Below are positions 42,634 to 49,808 of a DNA stretch of 64,000 bases, piece by piece. The first letter of the stretch is position 1. Every line of letters begins with the position of its first letter. The notes under the pieces were generated by a model. It was not told where the DNA came from and made no database searches. It saw only the letters and a list, made by a program, of their open reading frames with translations. The position numbers were made by a program, and so were the translations under genes. This DNA is from Sporosarcina luteola (GTDB taxonomy: Bacteria > Bacillota > Bacilli > Bacillales_A > Planococcaceae): contig NZ_JAMBOK010000003.1 in the NCBI RefSeq assembly GCF_023715585.1, positions 209,439-273,438 on the forward strand, given 5' to 3'.

Positions 42634-42848
42634 CAACTGTATCCGTTGATCCGCGATTTGTTTTCTTGATTGATTTCCTCTTGCAAACCTTCTATTGCTT
42701 CTTTACGGCGCTCGTTCTTTTCTTTGATGGTAGCAAGCTCTGCGCCCTCTGCTGTTTTCGCCGCTTCGTTCGCCGCTTCCATATTGCTGATCGTCTTTTT
42801 CAACCGGTCGACATTATCGGCGGAATCATTCGGTAGTGGTCTAGGCAT
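42633..42848 (-). CDS. tlp: Small acid-soluble spore protein Tlp
   Basis: A 71-residue Tlp-family spore protein: DNVDRLKKTISNMEAANEAAK, then IKEKNERRKEAIEGLQEEI, and ending RINGYS. It is fully hydrophilic and helical, as in the family (about 70-83 residues). Made in the forespore and packed in the spore core. AAGGAGGAACAACC precedes the ATG at 42848; the longer frame to 42896 lacks a ribosome binding site. Confidence 0.88.
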   Translation of the reverse strand: MPRPLPNDSADNVDRLKKTISNMEAANEAAKTAEGAELATIKEKNERRKEAIEGLQEEINQENKSRINGYS

Positions 42849-42977
42849 GGTTGTTCCTCCTTCTTTATTCAAACATAGTCTTTCCAAATGACTCATAATT
42901 ATGTATGACCTGGCAATCTCGCATAATTGAAAAATGTCCTATATAATACCTCTAACAAAGAAAGGGGGCGAAAGTCG

Positions 42978-44267
42978 ATGGAATTGGAGCAAATTATTCA
43001 ATCACCCGAAGCGCAGCGAAAACTCTATAAACGCTCATTAATTGTTGTTATTATTTCACAGATTTTTGGCGGGGCGGGACTTGCGGCGGGAGTAACTGTC
43101 GGCGCGCTCATCGCCAAGGATATGCTTGGCAATGAAGGTTTTGCGGGTGTGCCCGCAGCATTATTCACGCTCGGTTCTGCGCTAGCTGCCTTTTTAGTCG
43201 GCCGCATTTCCCAGCGATCCGGTCGCAGGTATGGACTGTCGCTCGGCTTCATTGCCGGTGGAATTGGGGCAATCGGCGTAATCCTTGCCGCCGCTTATGA
43301 CAATTTGTTCTTATTGTTCATATCATTATTCATTTATGGCGCGGGAACGTCGACGAATCTTCAGGCACGTTATGCTGGAACGGATTTGGCGGATGAAAAG
43401 CAGCGTGCGACGGCGATTAGCATCGCAATGGTTTCGACTACATTCGGCGCTGTGGCGGGCCCTAACTTGGTGGAGCCGATGGGGGAAATCGCGCTTGTCT
43501 TGGGCATTCCGGCTTTAGCGGGTCCATTCATTTTAGCGGCGGTCGCCTATTTACTTGCGGGCTTGACGTTCCTGATTTTTTTACGTCCTGATCCATTTCT
43601 GGTCGCAAAAGGGATTGCCGCAGAGCAAGAGAAGCATATAAAGCGGAAGTCGAAGGATGTAAATCATTTATTGCAAAGAACTTCAAATCGCGTCGGCGTT
43701 TTGGCAGGTGCGGCCGTGCTGATATTGTCCCATTTCGTCATGGTCGCCGTTATGACAATGACACCAGTTCATATGCAAAATCATGGAAGCGGTTTGTCAG
43801 CCGTTGGTATGATTATCGGTTTCCACATTGCGGCGATGTACTTGCCGTCCCTAGGAACCGGTGTATTGGTTGATAAGCTTGGACGGACGTTCATGGTAAT
43901 CGCTTCAGGTGTCACGCTGTCGCTTGCCGGATTACTGGCCGCTTTTGCTCCGGGGGAATCCTTCTTTTGGCTTGCGATTGCACTCGTTTTGCTTGGGATC
44001 GGTTGGAACTTCGGTTTAATTAGTGGTACAGCGATCATTATCGATTCGACTGATATGAAAACCCGTGCTAAGACGCAAGGCACGGTAGACGTTTGGGTGG
44101 CACTTTCCGGCACTGCAGGCAGCTTGCTATCCGGCGTCATCGTCGCCTATTCAAGCTATGCCATCTTGGGCTTCGTAGGAATGTATTTATCATTGCTTCT
44201 CATTCCGCTTATTATTTGGGTCCATGTAAAAGGGAGAAACAAGAAAGTGGCGAAAGCCGTCACGTAG
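42978..44267 (+). CDS. MFS transporter
   Basis: A 429-residue, 12-segment MFS permease with a cytosolic amphipathic head (MELEQIIQSPEAQRKLYKRS). GRISQRSGRRYGLSLGF is the loop 2-3 motif and LVDKLGRTF its second-half counterpart. The central loop carries EQEKHIKRKSKDVNHLL. Substrate is unknown. The ATG at 42978 follows AAAGGGGGCG. The last residues (about AKAVT and the stop) are encoded by a fragment of the GC-rich dispersed repeat, so the natural C-terminus has been replaced. Confidence 0.85.
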   Translation: MELEQIIQSPEAQRKLYKRSLIVVIISQIFGGAGLAAGVTVGALIAKDMLGNEGFAGVPAALFTLGSALAAFLVGRISQRSGRRYGLSLGFIAGGIGAIGVILAAAYDNLFLLFISLFIYGAGTSTNLQARYAGTDLADEKQRATAISIAMVSTTFGAVAGPNLVEPMGEIALVLGIPALAGPFILAAVAYLLAGLTFLIFLRPDPFLVAKGIAAEQEKHIKRKSKDVNHLLQRTSNRVGVLAGAAVLILSHFVMVAVMTMTPVHMQNHGSGLSAVGMIIGFHIAAMYLPSLGTGVLVDKLGRTFMVIASGVTLSLAGLLAAFAPGESFFWLAIALVLLGIGWNFGLISGTAIIIDSTDMKTRAKTQGTVDVWVALSGTAGSLLSGVIVAYSSYAILGFVGMYLSLLLIPLIIWVHVKGRNKKVAKAVT

Positions 44268-44302
44268 AACGGCTTTTGCGAGTAAAAGCGCAGCGTTACG
44301 AG
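44250..44302 (+). repeat. GC-rich dispersed repeat, fragment C
   Basis: GCGAAAGCCGTCACGTAGAA followed by CGGCTTTTGCGAGTAAAAGC matches the inner part of copy B (AGCGAGAGCCGTAACGAAGT, ACGGCTTTTGCGAGTGAAGC). It supplies the stop codon of the MFS gene. The AAAGCCGT / ACGGCTTT hairpin is retained. Confidence 0.75.
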
Positions 44303-44331
44303 TAGATAATTTTTAAGAGAATAAATGAGGT

Positions 44332-44370
44332 AGGCAACGGATTTAATTCGGTTGCCTGTCTTTTTTTTAT
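44332..44370 (+). terminator. Terminator after MFS gene
   Basis: AGGCAACGG / CGGTTGCCT hairpin followed by GTCTTTTTTTT. Confidence 0.82.
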
Positions 44371-44375
44371 TTCCG

Positions 44376-44404
44376 ACCCCCACAAAACGACAAGTACCGT
44401 CGAA
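44376..44404 (+). promoter_or_regulatory. Possible sigma-I promoter
   Basis: ACCCCC (44376-44381) and CGAA (44401-44404) resemble the -35 and -10 elements I recall for SigI, with a spacer of 19 that is somewhat long. It lies 50 bases before the secreted-protein gene that precedes sigI-rsgI. Confidence 0.4.
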
Positions 44405-44454
44405 TAACTATTATGTCCGACAAAAGGGCAAAAAATTGACGAGGTGATTTATTC

Positions 44455-45255
44455 ATGAAAAACAGATGGAAAAAAACAGGTGCGGCATTACTTATCGCAG
44501 GATTGACAATTAGCGGGACAGGCTATGCGCTAGCGGATGAAAAAGCAGGTAAACTTATTGATCTGACACAACTTAACGAAGACGCTTCGACTGAAGCAGT
44601 GGAAGAGACTCCGGTAACTGTTGACAGCCCGGTTAAGGAAGTCGTTAATGAAGACGAAACAGACGTAGATGCTGATAAAGAAGCTGGCACAGAAACGGAC
44701 GAAGAAACTGACAAAGAAGCTGGCACAGAAACGGACAAAGAAACTGACAAAGAAGCGGACGTTGATGCAGATAAGGAAGCCGGTAAAGAAGGCGAAGCAA
44801 CTGAAACTGATGAAAACGAACTACCTGAAATTCCAGAAGGTTATACAGCAGGGAATCTTGCTGCCCTAGCAAAAGCGTATGAGCAAGCTGGAAATCCAAC
44901 TGCAAAAGCGGCGATTAAACGCAATATGGAACGCGCCATCGCGAAATGGGAAAGCAAGCAGCCGGTAGTGGAAGCTCCTAAAGAAGAAGTGAAGGAAACA
45001 GCACCGGTAACTAAAGAAGCGCCTAAAGTTGAAGAACCTGCAAAAGAAAATCAAGTTACAGAAAAAGCACCGGTCCAAGAAGAGAAGCCTGCTAAAGTAA
45101 AAGTGAAAAATCCTCAAGCCGAATTGAATGCAGTGCATAAAGAGCAAAAAGAGACATTGAAAGCGGCTCAAAAAGCTGAACGCGAAACATTGAAGGAAGA
45201 GCGCAAAGCTGCAAAAGAACTTGAAAAACAAGAGAAAAAAGAGAAGAAAAACTAA
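44455..45255 (+). CDS. Secreted acidic repeat protein upstream of sigI
   Basis: A 266-residue exported protein. The signal peptide (residues 1-27) ends ALA-DE. Residues 60-118 are acidic near-repeats of TETDKETDKEAG type. A compact helical segment follows (YTAGNLAALAKAYEQAGNPT to MERAIAKWE, about 133-167). Then come a Pro/Glu/Lys-rich linker and a charged helix (NAVHKEQKETLKAAQKAERE) running to the end. GACGAGGTGATTT precedes the ATG. Its position before sigI-rsgI and the possible SigI promoter suggest an envelope-stress target. No enzyme motif. Confidence 0.75.
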   Translation: MKNRWKKTGAALLIAGLTISGTGYALADEKAGKLIDLTQLNEDASTEAVEETPVTVDSPVKEVVNEDETDVDADKEAGTETDEETDKEAGTETDKETDKEADVDADKEAGKEGEATETDENELPEIPEGYTAGNLAALAKAYEQAGNPTAKAAIKRNMERAIAKWESKQPVVEAPKEEVKETAPVTKEAPKVEEPAKENQVTEKAPVQEEKPAKVKVKNPQAELNAVHKEQKETLKAAQKAERETLKEERKAAKELEKQEKKEKKN

Positions 45256-45339
45256 TTTACCATAGTTTACTGCTTCCTATTTTCCGTTGCACCTATTAGA
45301 ATCATAGCAATCGGAATGGATGGGAACGGAGGGTTATAC

Positions 45340-46089
45340 ATGCTTTTGACCATCATACAAGGGATTTTCAACAAGAAGTCTGATACAGGATTGAAAGAGC
45401 TTGTATGGAAGGCGAAGACTGGCGATGAGAAGGTTATGAACGAACTTCTCATCGCATTTACTCCGTTTATGAAGAAAACGGCTTCTTTTGTATGTGATCG
45501 ATTCATTGACGAAAGTGATGAGGAATTCAGTATTGCGATGGTCGGATTTCACGAGGCGGTTTTGATATACGATCCTGAAGAAAAGGCATCGCTTACGACT
45601 TTTGCTCACTTGATCATGAAGCGGAGGCTGATCGATCATATCCGAAAAGAAGCGGTGAGGAATGCGAAAGTCCTTCTATCCATAGACGATGATGGAAATG
45701 CCGCGGCACTTGAATACGACTTTGACCAATCATCGATCAGTACCTACTCGGAAGAGCGGCAAGCGGTAGAACGCCGGGAAGAGATAGCTGAATATAGCGG
45801 GTTGTTGGCGGAATATGGCTTATCATTTCGCGAGCTGGCTGCAGCATCGCCGAAACATGCTGATTCGCGAAAGACCGCATTTCAAATCGCCCAAATCATA
45901 GCGGAGACACCAGAGTTTTATGAGCATCTCACGGAAAGTAAAAGATTGCCAATCAAGCAGTTGGAACATATTGTTGAAGTTTCACGAAAAACGATTGAGC
46001 GACATCGGAAATACATCATTGCGGTTACGCTGCTGCTGAACCACAATTTTACATACTTAAAGGAATACGTCAAAGGGGAACTCATATGA
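45340..46089 (+). CDS. sigI: RNA polymerase sigma factor SigI
   Basis: A 249-residue sigma-70-family protein of the SigI group. Region 2 is visible as NELLIAFTPFMKKTASFVCDRF, then DEEFSIAMVGFHEAVLIYDPEEKASL, FLIMK-type segment and RRLIDHIRKE. The C-terminal half has KRLPIKQLEHIVEVSRKTIERHRKYI, a DNA-binding helix-turn-helix with -35 recognition. In Bacilli SigI answers heat and envelope stress and is held by RsgI. The ATG at 45340 follows GGAGGGTTATAC. The stop overlaps the rsgI start. Confidence 0.92.
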   Translation: MLLTIIQGIFNKKSDTGLKELVWKAKTGDEKVMNELLIAFTPFMKKTASFVCDRFIDESDEEFSIAMVGFHEAVLIYDPEEKASLTTFAHLIMKRRLIDHIRKEAVRNAKVLLSIDDDGNAAALEYDFDQSSISTYSEERQAVERREEIAEYSGLLAEYGLSFRELAAASPKHADSRKTAFQIAQIIAETPEFYEHLTESKRLPIKQLEHIVEVSRKTIERHRKYIIAVTLLLNHNFTYLKEYVKGELI

Positions 46090-47093
46090 TGCGGACATAT
46101 AGAGGCGTTGTTTGCGAAAAGAAAACTACATATATGGTGTTCCTGACGGAGAAAGGCGAATTTCTGCGCGGAGTTCCGGTCGGGAACCCCCCTGAAGTCG
46201 GGGAGGAAGCTGAGTTCACACTCGTTGCTCCTTCTATTATTGCCGGCGGAAAGGCAAAGCAACGGTTTGTCGGAGCCGTCCTGATCGCGGCGGCCGTTCT
46301 ATTCTTCATGCTGTCCTCAGTAAACCCGTTGAATGAAAAAGTGATGGCGTACGTCCAACTGGATGCAGGCACAGCGATGGAGTTTGGAGTGAACCGGAGC
46401 GGAAATGTCGTTTCCTTGCGTTATTTGCAGGACAATTTGAATGAAGAGGATCACCTATCTGCATGGAAGGGTCAGCCCATCCAAGCCATATTGGACATGG
46501 CCATGATGGAATTAACGGGGAACGACGACAAGCAGGTAAGTATTACGACCATCTATTCAACCCGTGAAAGGGCAAAGCAGACCCGTCAGCTAATTGGTGA
46601 CGCCTTGCAGGAAGTCCGCGGGAATCATGAAGAACTCACCTTGGATATTGCTGAAAGCACGCCTGAGGAAAGAAAAGTGGCGAATGAGAAGAATATGTCG
46701 ATCCAACAGCTCAGGTCGATCGAAAGTAAAGAGAGAAAGCATCCTGAGAAGAATTCGGATCCGGTCGAGAAGAAACCTGCTCAGCCGCAAAAAGATGCTT
46801 TGCAAAAACCGAAGAAGGATACCGTTCCTTCTGTTCATTCGCAACAACATAAGACGGAGAAGGAACGTTCAAATAAATCTGGAGAACAGCAAGGTCCACC
46901 GGCGGAGAAATATGAAAATAAGCCGACGAAAGGACAAAGTGACAAGGTGCAGCCTCAAACAGACAAGAAGGGCCCGCCGCCTCACTCGTCATCGGGGAAT
47001 AAGCATAATAATAACGATCAAGGTCCACCCGCCAAACAACAAAAAGAAAATCCGTCAAAAGAAAAGAAAGAGAATCCGCACAATAATAAATGA
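46086..47093 (+). CDS. rsgI: Anti-sigma-I factor RsgI
   Basis: A 335-residue single-pass membrane protein. Residues 1-55 form the RsgI N-terminal domain that binds SigI (YRGVVCEKKTTYMVFLTEKGEFLRG). Residues 61-79 are the membrane segment. Residues 80-210 form an extracytoplasmic domain starting NEKVMAYVQLDAGTAMEFGVN. The last 120 residues are low-complexity Lys/Pro/Gln-rich (QGPPAEKYENKP, KKGPPPHSSSGNKHNNND). It overlaps sigI by 4 bases. The disordered Pro/Lys tail may contact peptidoglycan. Confidence 0.9.
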   Translation: MMRTYRGVVCEKKTTYMVFLTEKGEFLRGVPVGNPPEVGEEAEFTLVAPSIIAGGKAKQRFVGAVLIAAAVLFFMLSSVNPLNEKVMAYVQLDAGTAMEFGVNRSGNVVSLRYLQDNLNEEDHLSAWKGQPIQAILDMAMMELTGNDDKQVSITTIYSTRERAKQTRQLIGDALQEVRGNHEELTLDIAESTPEERKVANEKNMSIQQLRSIESKERKHPEKNSDPVEKKPAQPQKDALQKPKKDTVPSVHSQQHKTEKERSNKSGEQQGPPAEKYENKPTKGQSDKVQPQTDKKGPPPHSSSGNKHNNNDQGPPAKQQKENPSKEKKENPHNNK

Positions 47094-47150
47094 GGCTGCA
47101 GCAGATCATCAGTTCAGTACTGAGTATCTGCTGCAGCCTCTTCTTTTTTG
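47092..47150. terminator. Terminator of sigI-rsgI
   Basis: Near-perfect 15-bp stem GAGGCTGCAGCAGAT / ATCTGCTGCAGCCTC with an inner CAGT/ACTG hairpin, followed by TTCTTTTTT. Confidence 0.92.
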
Positions 47151-47225
47151 TTAGTAAACAGTGGCTCGCGTCCAAAGCTAGCCTAACGTTAGGAGCACCG
47201 GTTCCGCCACCCTCCGCTTTTGTTA

Positions 47226-48047
47226 TTACACTTCTTTCAAAATCGCTTCCACTGTCGATTCGACTTCCGCACGGTTCATCTTTTCCTGTCCGCCTTGCAT
47301 CGCGCCGATCGTCCGCTTCGCAAGCGCAAGGGGGATCTTGCAGAACAGCAAGATGTTTTTATTGGAAATGGACTCGATATAAGCATCGGCCTTTTTCAAA
47401 TTCGACTCCGCATACTCGAACAGGTCATGTCTGTCCCATCCTTCAGGAAGGAAACGGACGCCGCGCTCCGCATCTTCCTCTTGATTGCGCAGCATATTCA
47501 CAGCCTGCAATCCGCGACCATACCCGATCGCCAAATCGCGATCGGTCTTTGTCCCGTCATACTGCTCCCAAATATCGGAAAGCATCACACCGACGAGACC
47601 TGCTACATAATATGTATAGTCGTCTAAATCCTCTTTCGTTTGAACAAGGAAATCCTTGCCGACCCATTTTGCCATGCCATCCGCCATGATGCTCGTCGAC
47701 TCTTTCACTTTGGCGACGATACCTGAGGGACATACGGCGAGCCAGTCGCCAAGTCGCAATGTCACTTCCGGCAAGAGGTTTTCATATGGTTTGAGAAGAG
47801 CACGATACGCAGCGACGTCAAAAAAGTCGGTTTGCAGCAGCTTGCTCGTTGACTGCAACAGATGCTGTTTGCTCTGCGGATGGAGTTCTTCATGATCTTC
47901 TATTTCATCAATCGCCCGCATACATAAATAAGCAGAGCCTACTGTCTTCCGTAACGTGGGATTCAATAATTTAATTGGAATATAGAAGGTCCTGCTCGTC
48001 AGCTTCAGTACGTGCATCGCTTCTTTTTGCAGTTTCGCTTCGTTCAT
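47226..48047 (-). CDS. Squalene/phytoene synthase family protein (YisP-like)
   Basis: A 273-residue all-helical prenyltransferase-fold protein. SRTFYIPIKLL, AYLCMRAIDEIEDHEE (first Asp-rich motif), YVAGLVGVMLSDIW and GRGLQAVNMLRNQEEDAERGVRFLP (second motif) are in place. The second motif has NQEED where typical synthases have DxxED-type Asp, as I recall for YisP. YisP is reported to act on farnesyl diphosphate without making squalene. It may produce a prenol or polyprenyl for membranes. Start ATG after AAAGAAGGAGGAC-like sequence. Monocistronic. Confidence 0.83.
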   Translation of the reverse strand: MNEAKLQKEAMHVLKLTSRTFYIPIKLLNPTLRKTVGSAYLCMRAIDEIEDHEELHPQSKQHLLQSTSKLLQTDFFDVAAYRALLKPYENLLPEVTLRLGDWLAVCPSGIVAKVKESTSIMADGMAKWVGKDFLVQTKEDLDDYTYYVAGLVGVMLSDIWEQYDGTKTDRDLAIGYGRGLQAVNMLRNQEEDAERGVRFLPEGWDRHDLFEYAESNLKKADAYIESISNKNILLFCKIPLALAKRTIGAMQGGQEKMNRAEVESTVEAILKEV

Positions 48048-48172
48048 AATAGGGGTCCTCCTTCATTTCTTGAAGCAGTTCTTATTGCATATCATACACT
48101 ATTTCTTGAAGCAGTTGCCAACCCTATCATTGCGGGATAAATAAAAAAAGAGAAACTTTTTCAAATTACCTA

Positions 48173-48202
48173 TTGACACTGAATAATTGGAAATGGTATC
48201 CT
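48173..48202 (+). promoter_or_regulatory. Promoter of a very short transcript
   Basis: TTGACA (48173-48178), 18 bases, TATCCT (48197-48202). It drives a ~190-base unit holding a 22-codon ORF and ending at the terminator 48358-48391. Confidence 0.6.
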
Positions 48203-48242
48203 CAGGAAGTAAGTTATTCTAATAATAGAGGAGGTACGGAAA

Positions 48243-48311
48243 ATGAAAAACGCTGCACTTACTACACATAACTTCATACTTGATCCGTGCCTACCCAATC
48301 TCTCCTTCTAA
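48243..48311 (+). CDS. 22-residue peptide, possible leader or small peptide gene
   Basis: AGAGGAGGTACGGAAA places a strong ribosome binding site before ATG. The peptide is MKNAALTTHNFILDPCLPNL plus SF. It has its own promoter upstream and a hairpin pair downstream: GAATGGCAT / ATGCCGTTC, then the terminator. The design is that of a leader-peptide attenuator or of an independent peptide gene. No known leader sequence recognised. Confidence 0.5.
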   Translation: MKNAALTTHNFILDPCLPNLSF

Positions 48312-48357
48312 TTGAAGACAGACCGAGGAATGGCATGGTATGCCGTTCTTTTCTATG

Positions 48358-48391
48358 AGCACACGCTTATGCAAAAGGCGTGTGCTTTTTT
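48358..48391 (+). terminator. Terminator after the 22-codon ORF
   Basis: AGCACACGC / GCGTGTGCT hairpin followed by TTTTTTG. Confidence 0.88.
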
Positions 48392-48586
48392 GTGTCTTCA
48401 TATGAAGGAAAATTCGGTGTTTTCACGCTTAGCGTGTGACATAAGGTGAACCTTCAATCAGTGGTGATTTTCCACTGATTGTTAGATGAACCAATCGGGC
48501 ATTTACTGGCTGTTGATTCCCGACGTGGGAATCTTATAGCTAGTTAATGCGGGATATAAAATACTAAATGAAACGGAGTGTTCGCA
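48392..48586 (+). other. Three successive hairpins without a gene
   Basis: CACGCTTAGCGTG (about 48425), CAATCAGTGG / CCACTGATTG (about 48457-48482) and GATTCCC-GACGT-GGGAATC (about 48514-48532) follow each other. The stretch reads like a structured leader or a dispersed-element remnant. No ORF with a ribosome binding site is inside it. Confidence 0.45.
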
Positions 48587-48646
48587 ATGATTAAAGCAGG
48601 ACAGCAACGGAAAGTATTGATGGTGGAGTCTTTGGAAAGCGGGTAG
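48587..48646 (+). CDS. 19-residue ORF, uncertain
   Basis: ATG after ACGGAGTGTTCGCA; encodes MIKAGQQRKVLMVESLESG and stops. Only 3 bases later an ATG (48650) opens the next frame. The pair may be remnants of one broken gene rather than two peptides. Confidence 0.3.
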   Translation: MIKAGQQRKVLMVESLESG

Positions 48647-48702
48647 CGATGATCCCTGCAAGTGAATTAATTCAACTAAAAAATAAAGGAGGAAAAGGCA
48701 AA

Positions 48703-48825
48703 ATGAATATTCAAAACGTAAGACTTCAATGGAATGAACGAATAAATACGACAAAATTGACGGAGTGGGAATCTCCAAACTGTGTGGATGGTAATGGCGG
48801 CACGACAGGTGAGCGCCAATTGTAA
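48703..48825 (+). CDS. 40-residue ORF, hydrophilic
   Basis: AAAGGAGGAAAAGGCAAA is an excellent ribosome binding site for ATG at 48703. The peptide starts MNIQNVRLQWNERINTTKLT and continues EWESPNCVDGNGGTTGERQL, with one Cys and a Gly-rich end. The frame is open back to an ATG at 48650 (58 residues). It precedes another small gene by 37 bases. No family recognised. Confidence 0.5.
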   Translation: MNIQNVRLQWNERINTTKLTEWESPNCVDGNGGTTGERQL

Positions 48826-48862
48826 TCTCGTTTTCAGGTCCCTCTCCAAGAGGAGAATATAT

Positions 48863-49018
48863 ATGTATACAATTGACCGAGAAGTAGTTCAACGACATAT
48901 GGAAGAGATGCGGCAGGAGATCGAACAGTTCCGCATGGAGCGAAAAGCGCTCAAGCGGAGAAGGAAAGAGCGGAAAAACGTTCCTTTCTGGATGATTTTC
49001 TTCAGCTTCTTCAATTAA
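48863..49018 (+). CDS. 51-residue basic protein with hydrophobic tail
   Basis: AAGAGGAGAATATAT precedes ATG. The sequence MYTIDREVVQRHMEEMRQEI and the following EQFRMERKALKRRRKERK form one long, strongly charged helix, possibly a coiled coil. The end is NVPFWMIFFSFFN, a short hydrophobic tail that could attach to the membrane. The frame upstream to 48782 overlaps the 40-residue ORF and is not used. A terminator follows. Function is unknown. Confidence 0.65.
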   Translation: MYTIDREVVQRHMEEMRQEIEQFRMERKALKRRRKERKNVPFWMIFFSFFN

Positions 49019-49024
49019 TAGATG

Positions 49025-49058
49025 GAACGTTCCTTGAGCAATCGGGGAACGTTCTTTT
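49025..49058 (+). terminator. Terminator after the 51-residue gene
   Basis: GAACGTTCC / GGGAACGTTC hairpin followed by TTTTAC. Confidence 0.82.
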
Positions 49059-49201
49059 ACTTTGAGCAGATGTAAAGAAAAAGTATCTTGAATGTGAGAT
49101 AATTAAGGAGTCAACAATTGATGTCCCAGTTTCATAGGGGAATGCATACCTTTCAAGGGAGAGGCAATGCTAAGAAGACAATAGAGAAGGAGTCCAACAA
49201 C

Positions 49202-49771
49202 ATGGCTATTTCAGTAAAAGCAATTATCGGCAGTACAAGCTCGACTTCCTACAATTTGAAGGTGGTTGAGTATTTGAGGAAGAAATATGCGGGCAAACTC
49301 GATATCACGCCTGTATTCATTAATGATGTCGATATGTTTTCCATTGACAGAGAGAGCAATCCGTCAGAAAACGTTACAGATTTCCTGGATAACGTCCGGG
49401 ATTCCGATGCGGTCCTATTTGCAGTTCCTGAATACAACTTCTCCATTCCAGGCGCAATGAAAAACGCTGTCGACTGGCTGTCGAGAAGCAATTTCGCAAT
49501 TAAAGACAAGCCCGCTTTCATGATCGGTGCTTCAATGGGTGTGTTGGGAAGTGTCCGCGCTCAATTGCATTTGCGTGAGATTTTGACGAACCCGATGCTT
49601 TCACCTGCACTATTGCCGAACAATGAAGTGTACATCGGTTCCATCCATGAAAAAATGGATGAAACAGGTCAAATTACAGACCAAGCGACGATCGATTTCT
49701 TGGATACCGTCGTAAACAATTTCATCGCATTTTATTCGCAAAGAAAAGCATTAGCCGAAATTTCTAAATAA
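49202..49771 (+). CDS. NADPH-dependent FMN reductase family protein
   Basis: A 189-residue flavodoxin-fold reductase (azobenzene/chromate/quinone reductase group). IIGSTSSTSYNLKVVEYL is the FMN phosphate loop, and FAVPEYNFSIPGAMKNAVDWLSR is the family signature around the flavin. It likely reduces quinones or azo compounds with NAD(P)H. The ATG at 49202 follows AGAAGGAGTCC; the upstream extension is untranslated. A terminator shared with metI follows. Confidence 0.9.
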   Translation: MAISVKAIIGSTSSTSYNLKVVEYLRKKYAGKLDITPVFINDVDMFSIDRESNPSENVTDFLDNVRDSDAVLFAVPEYNFSIPGAMKNAVDWLSRSNFAIKDKPAFMIGASMGVLGSVRAQLHLREILTNPMLSPALLPNNEVYIGSIHEKMDETGQITDQATIDFLDTVVNNFIAFYSQRKALAEISK

Positions 49772-49776
49772 GAAGA

Positions 49777-49808
49777 GCCGTCTCGTTCACTGAGACGGCC
49801 TTTTTTTA
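49777..49808. terminator. Terminator after FMN reductase gene
   Basis: GCCGTCTC / GAGACGGC hairpin followed by CTTTTTTT. Confidence 0.9.

Noticed and set aside
48503..48898. 131-codon minus-strand ORF
   Set aside because: No ribosome binding site, odd composition, and it opposes several small ORFs with good translation signals.
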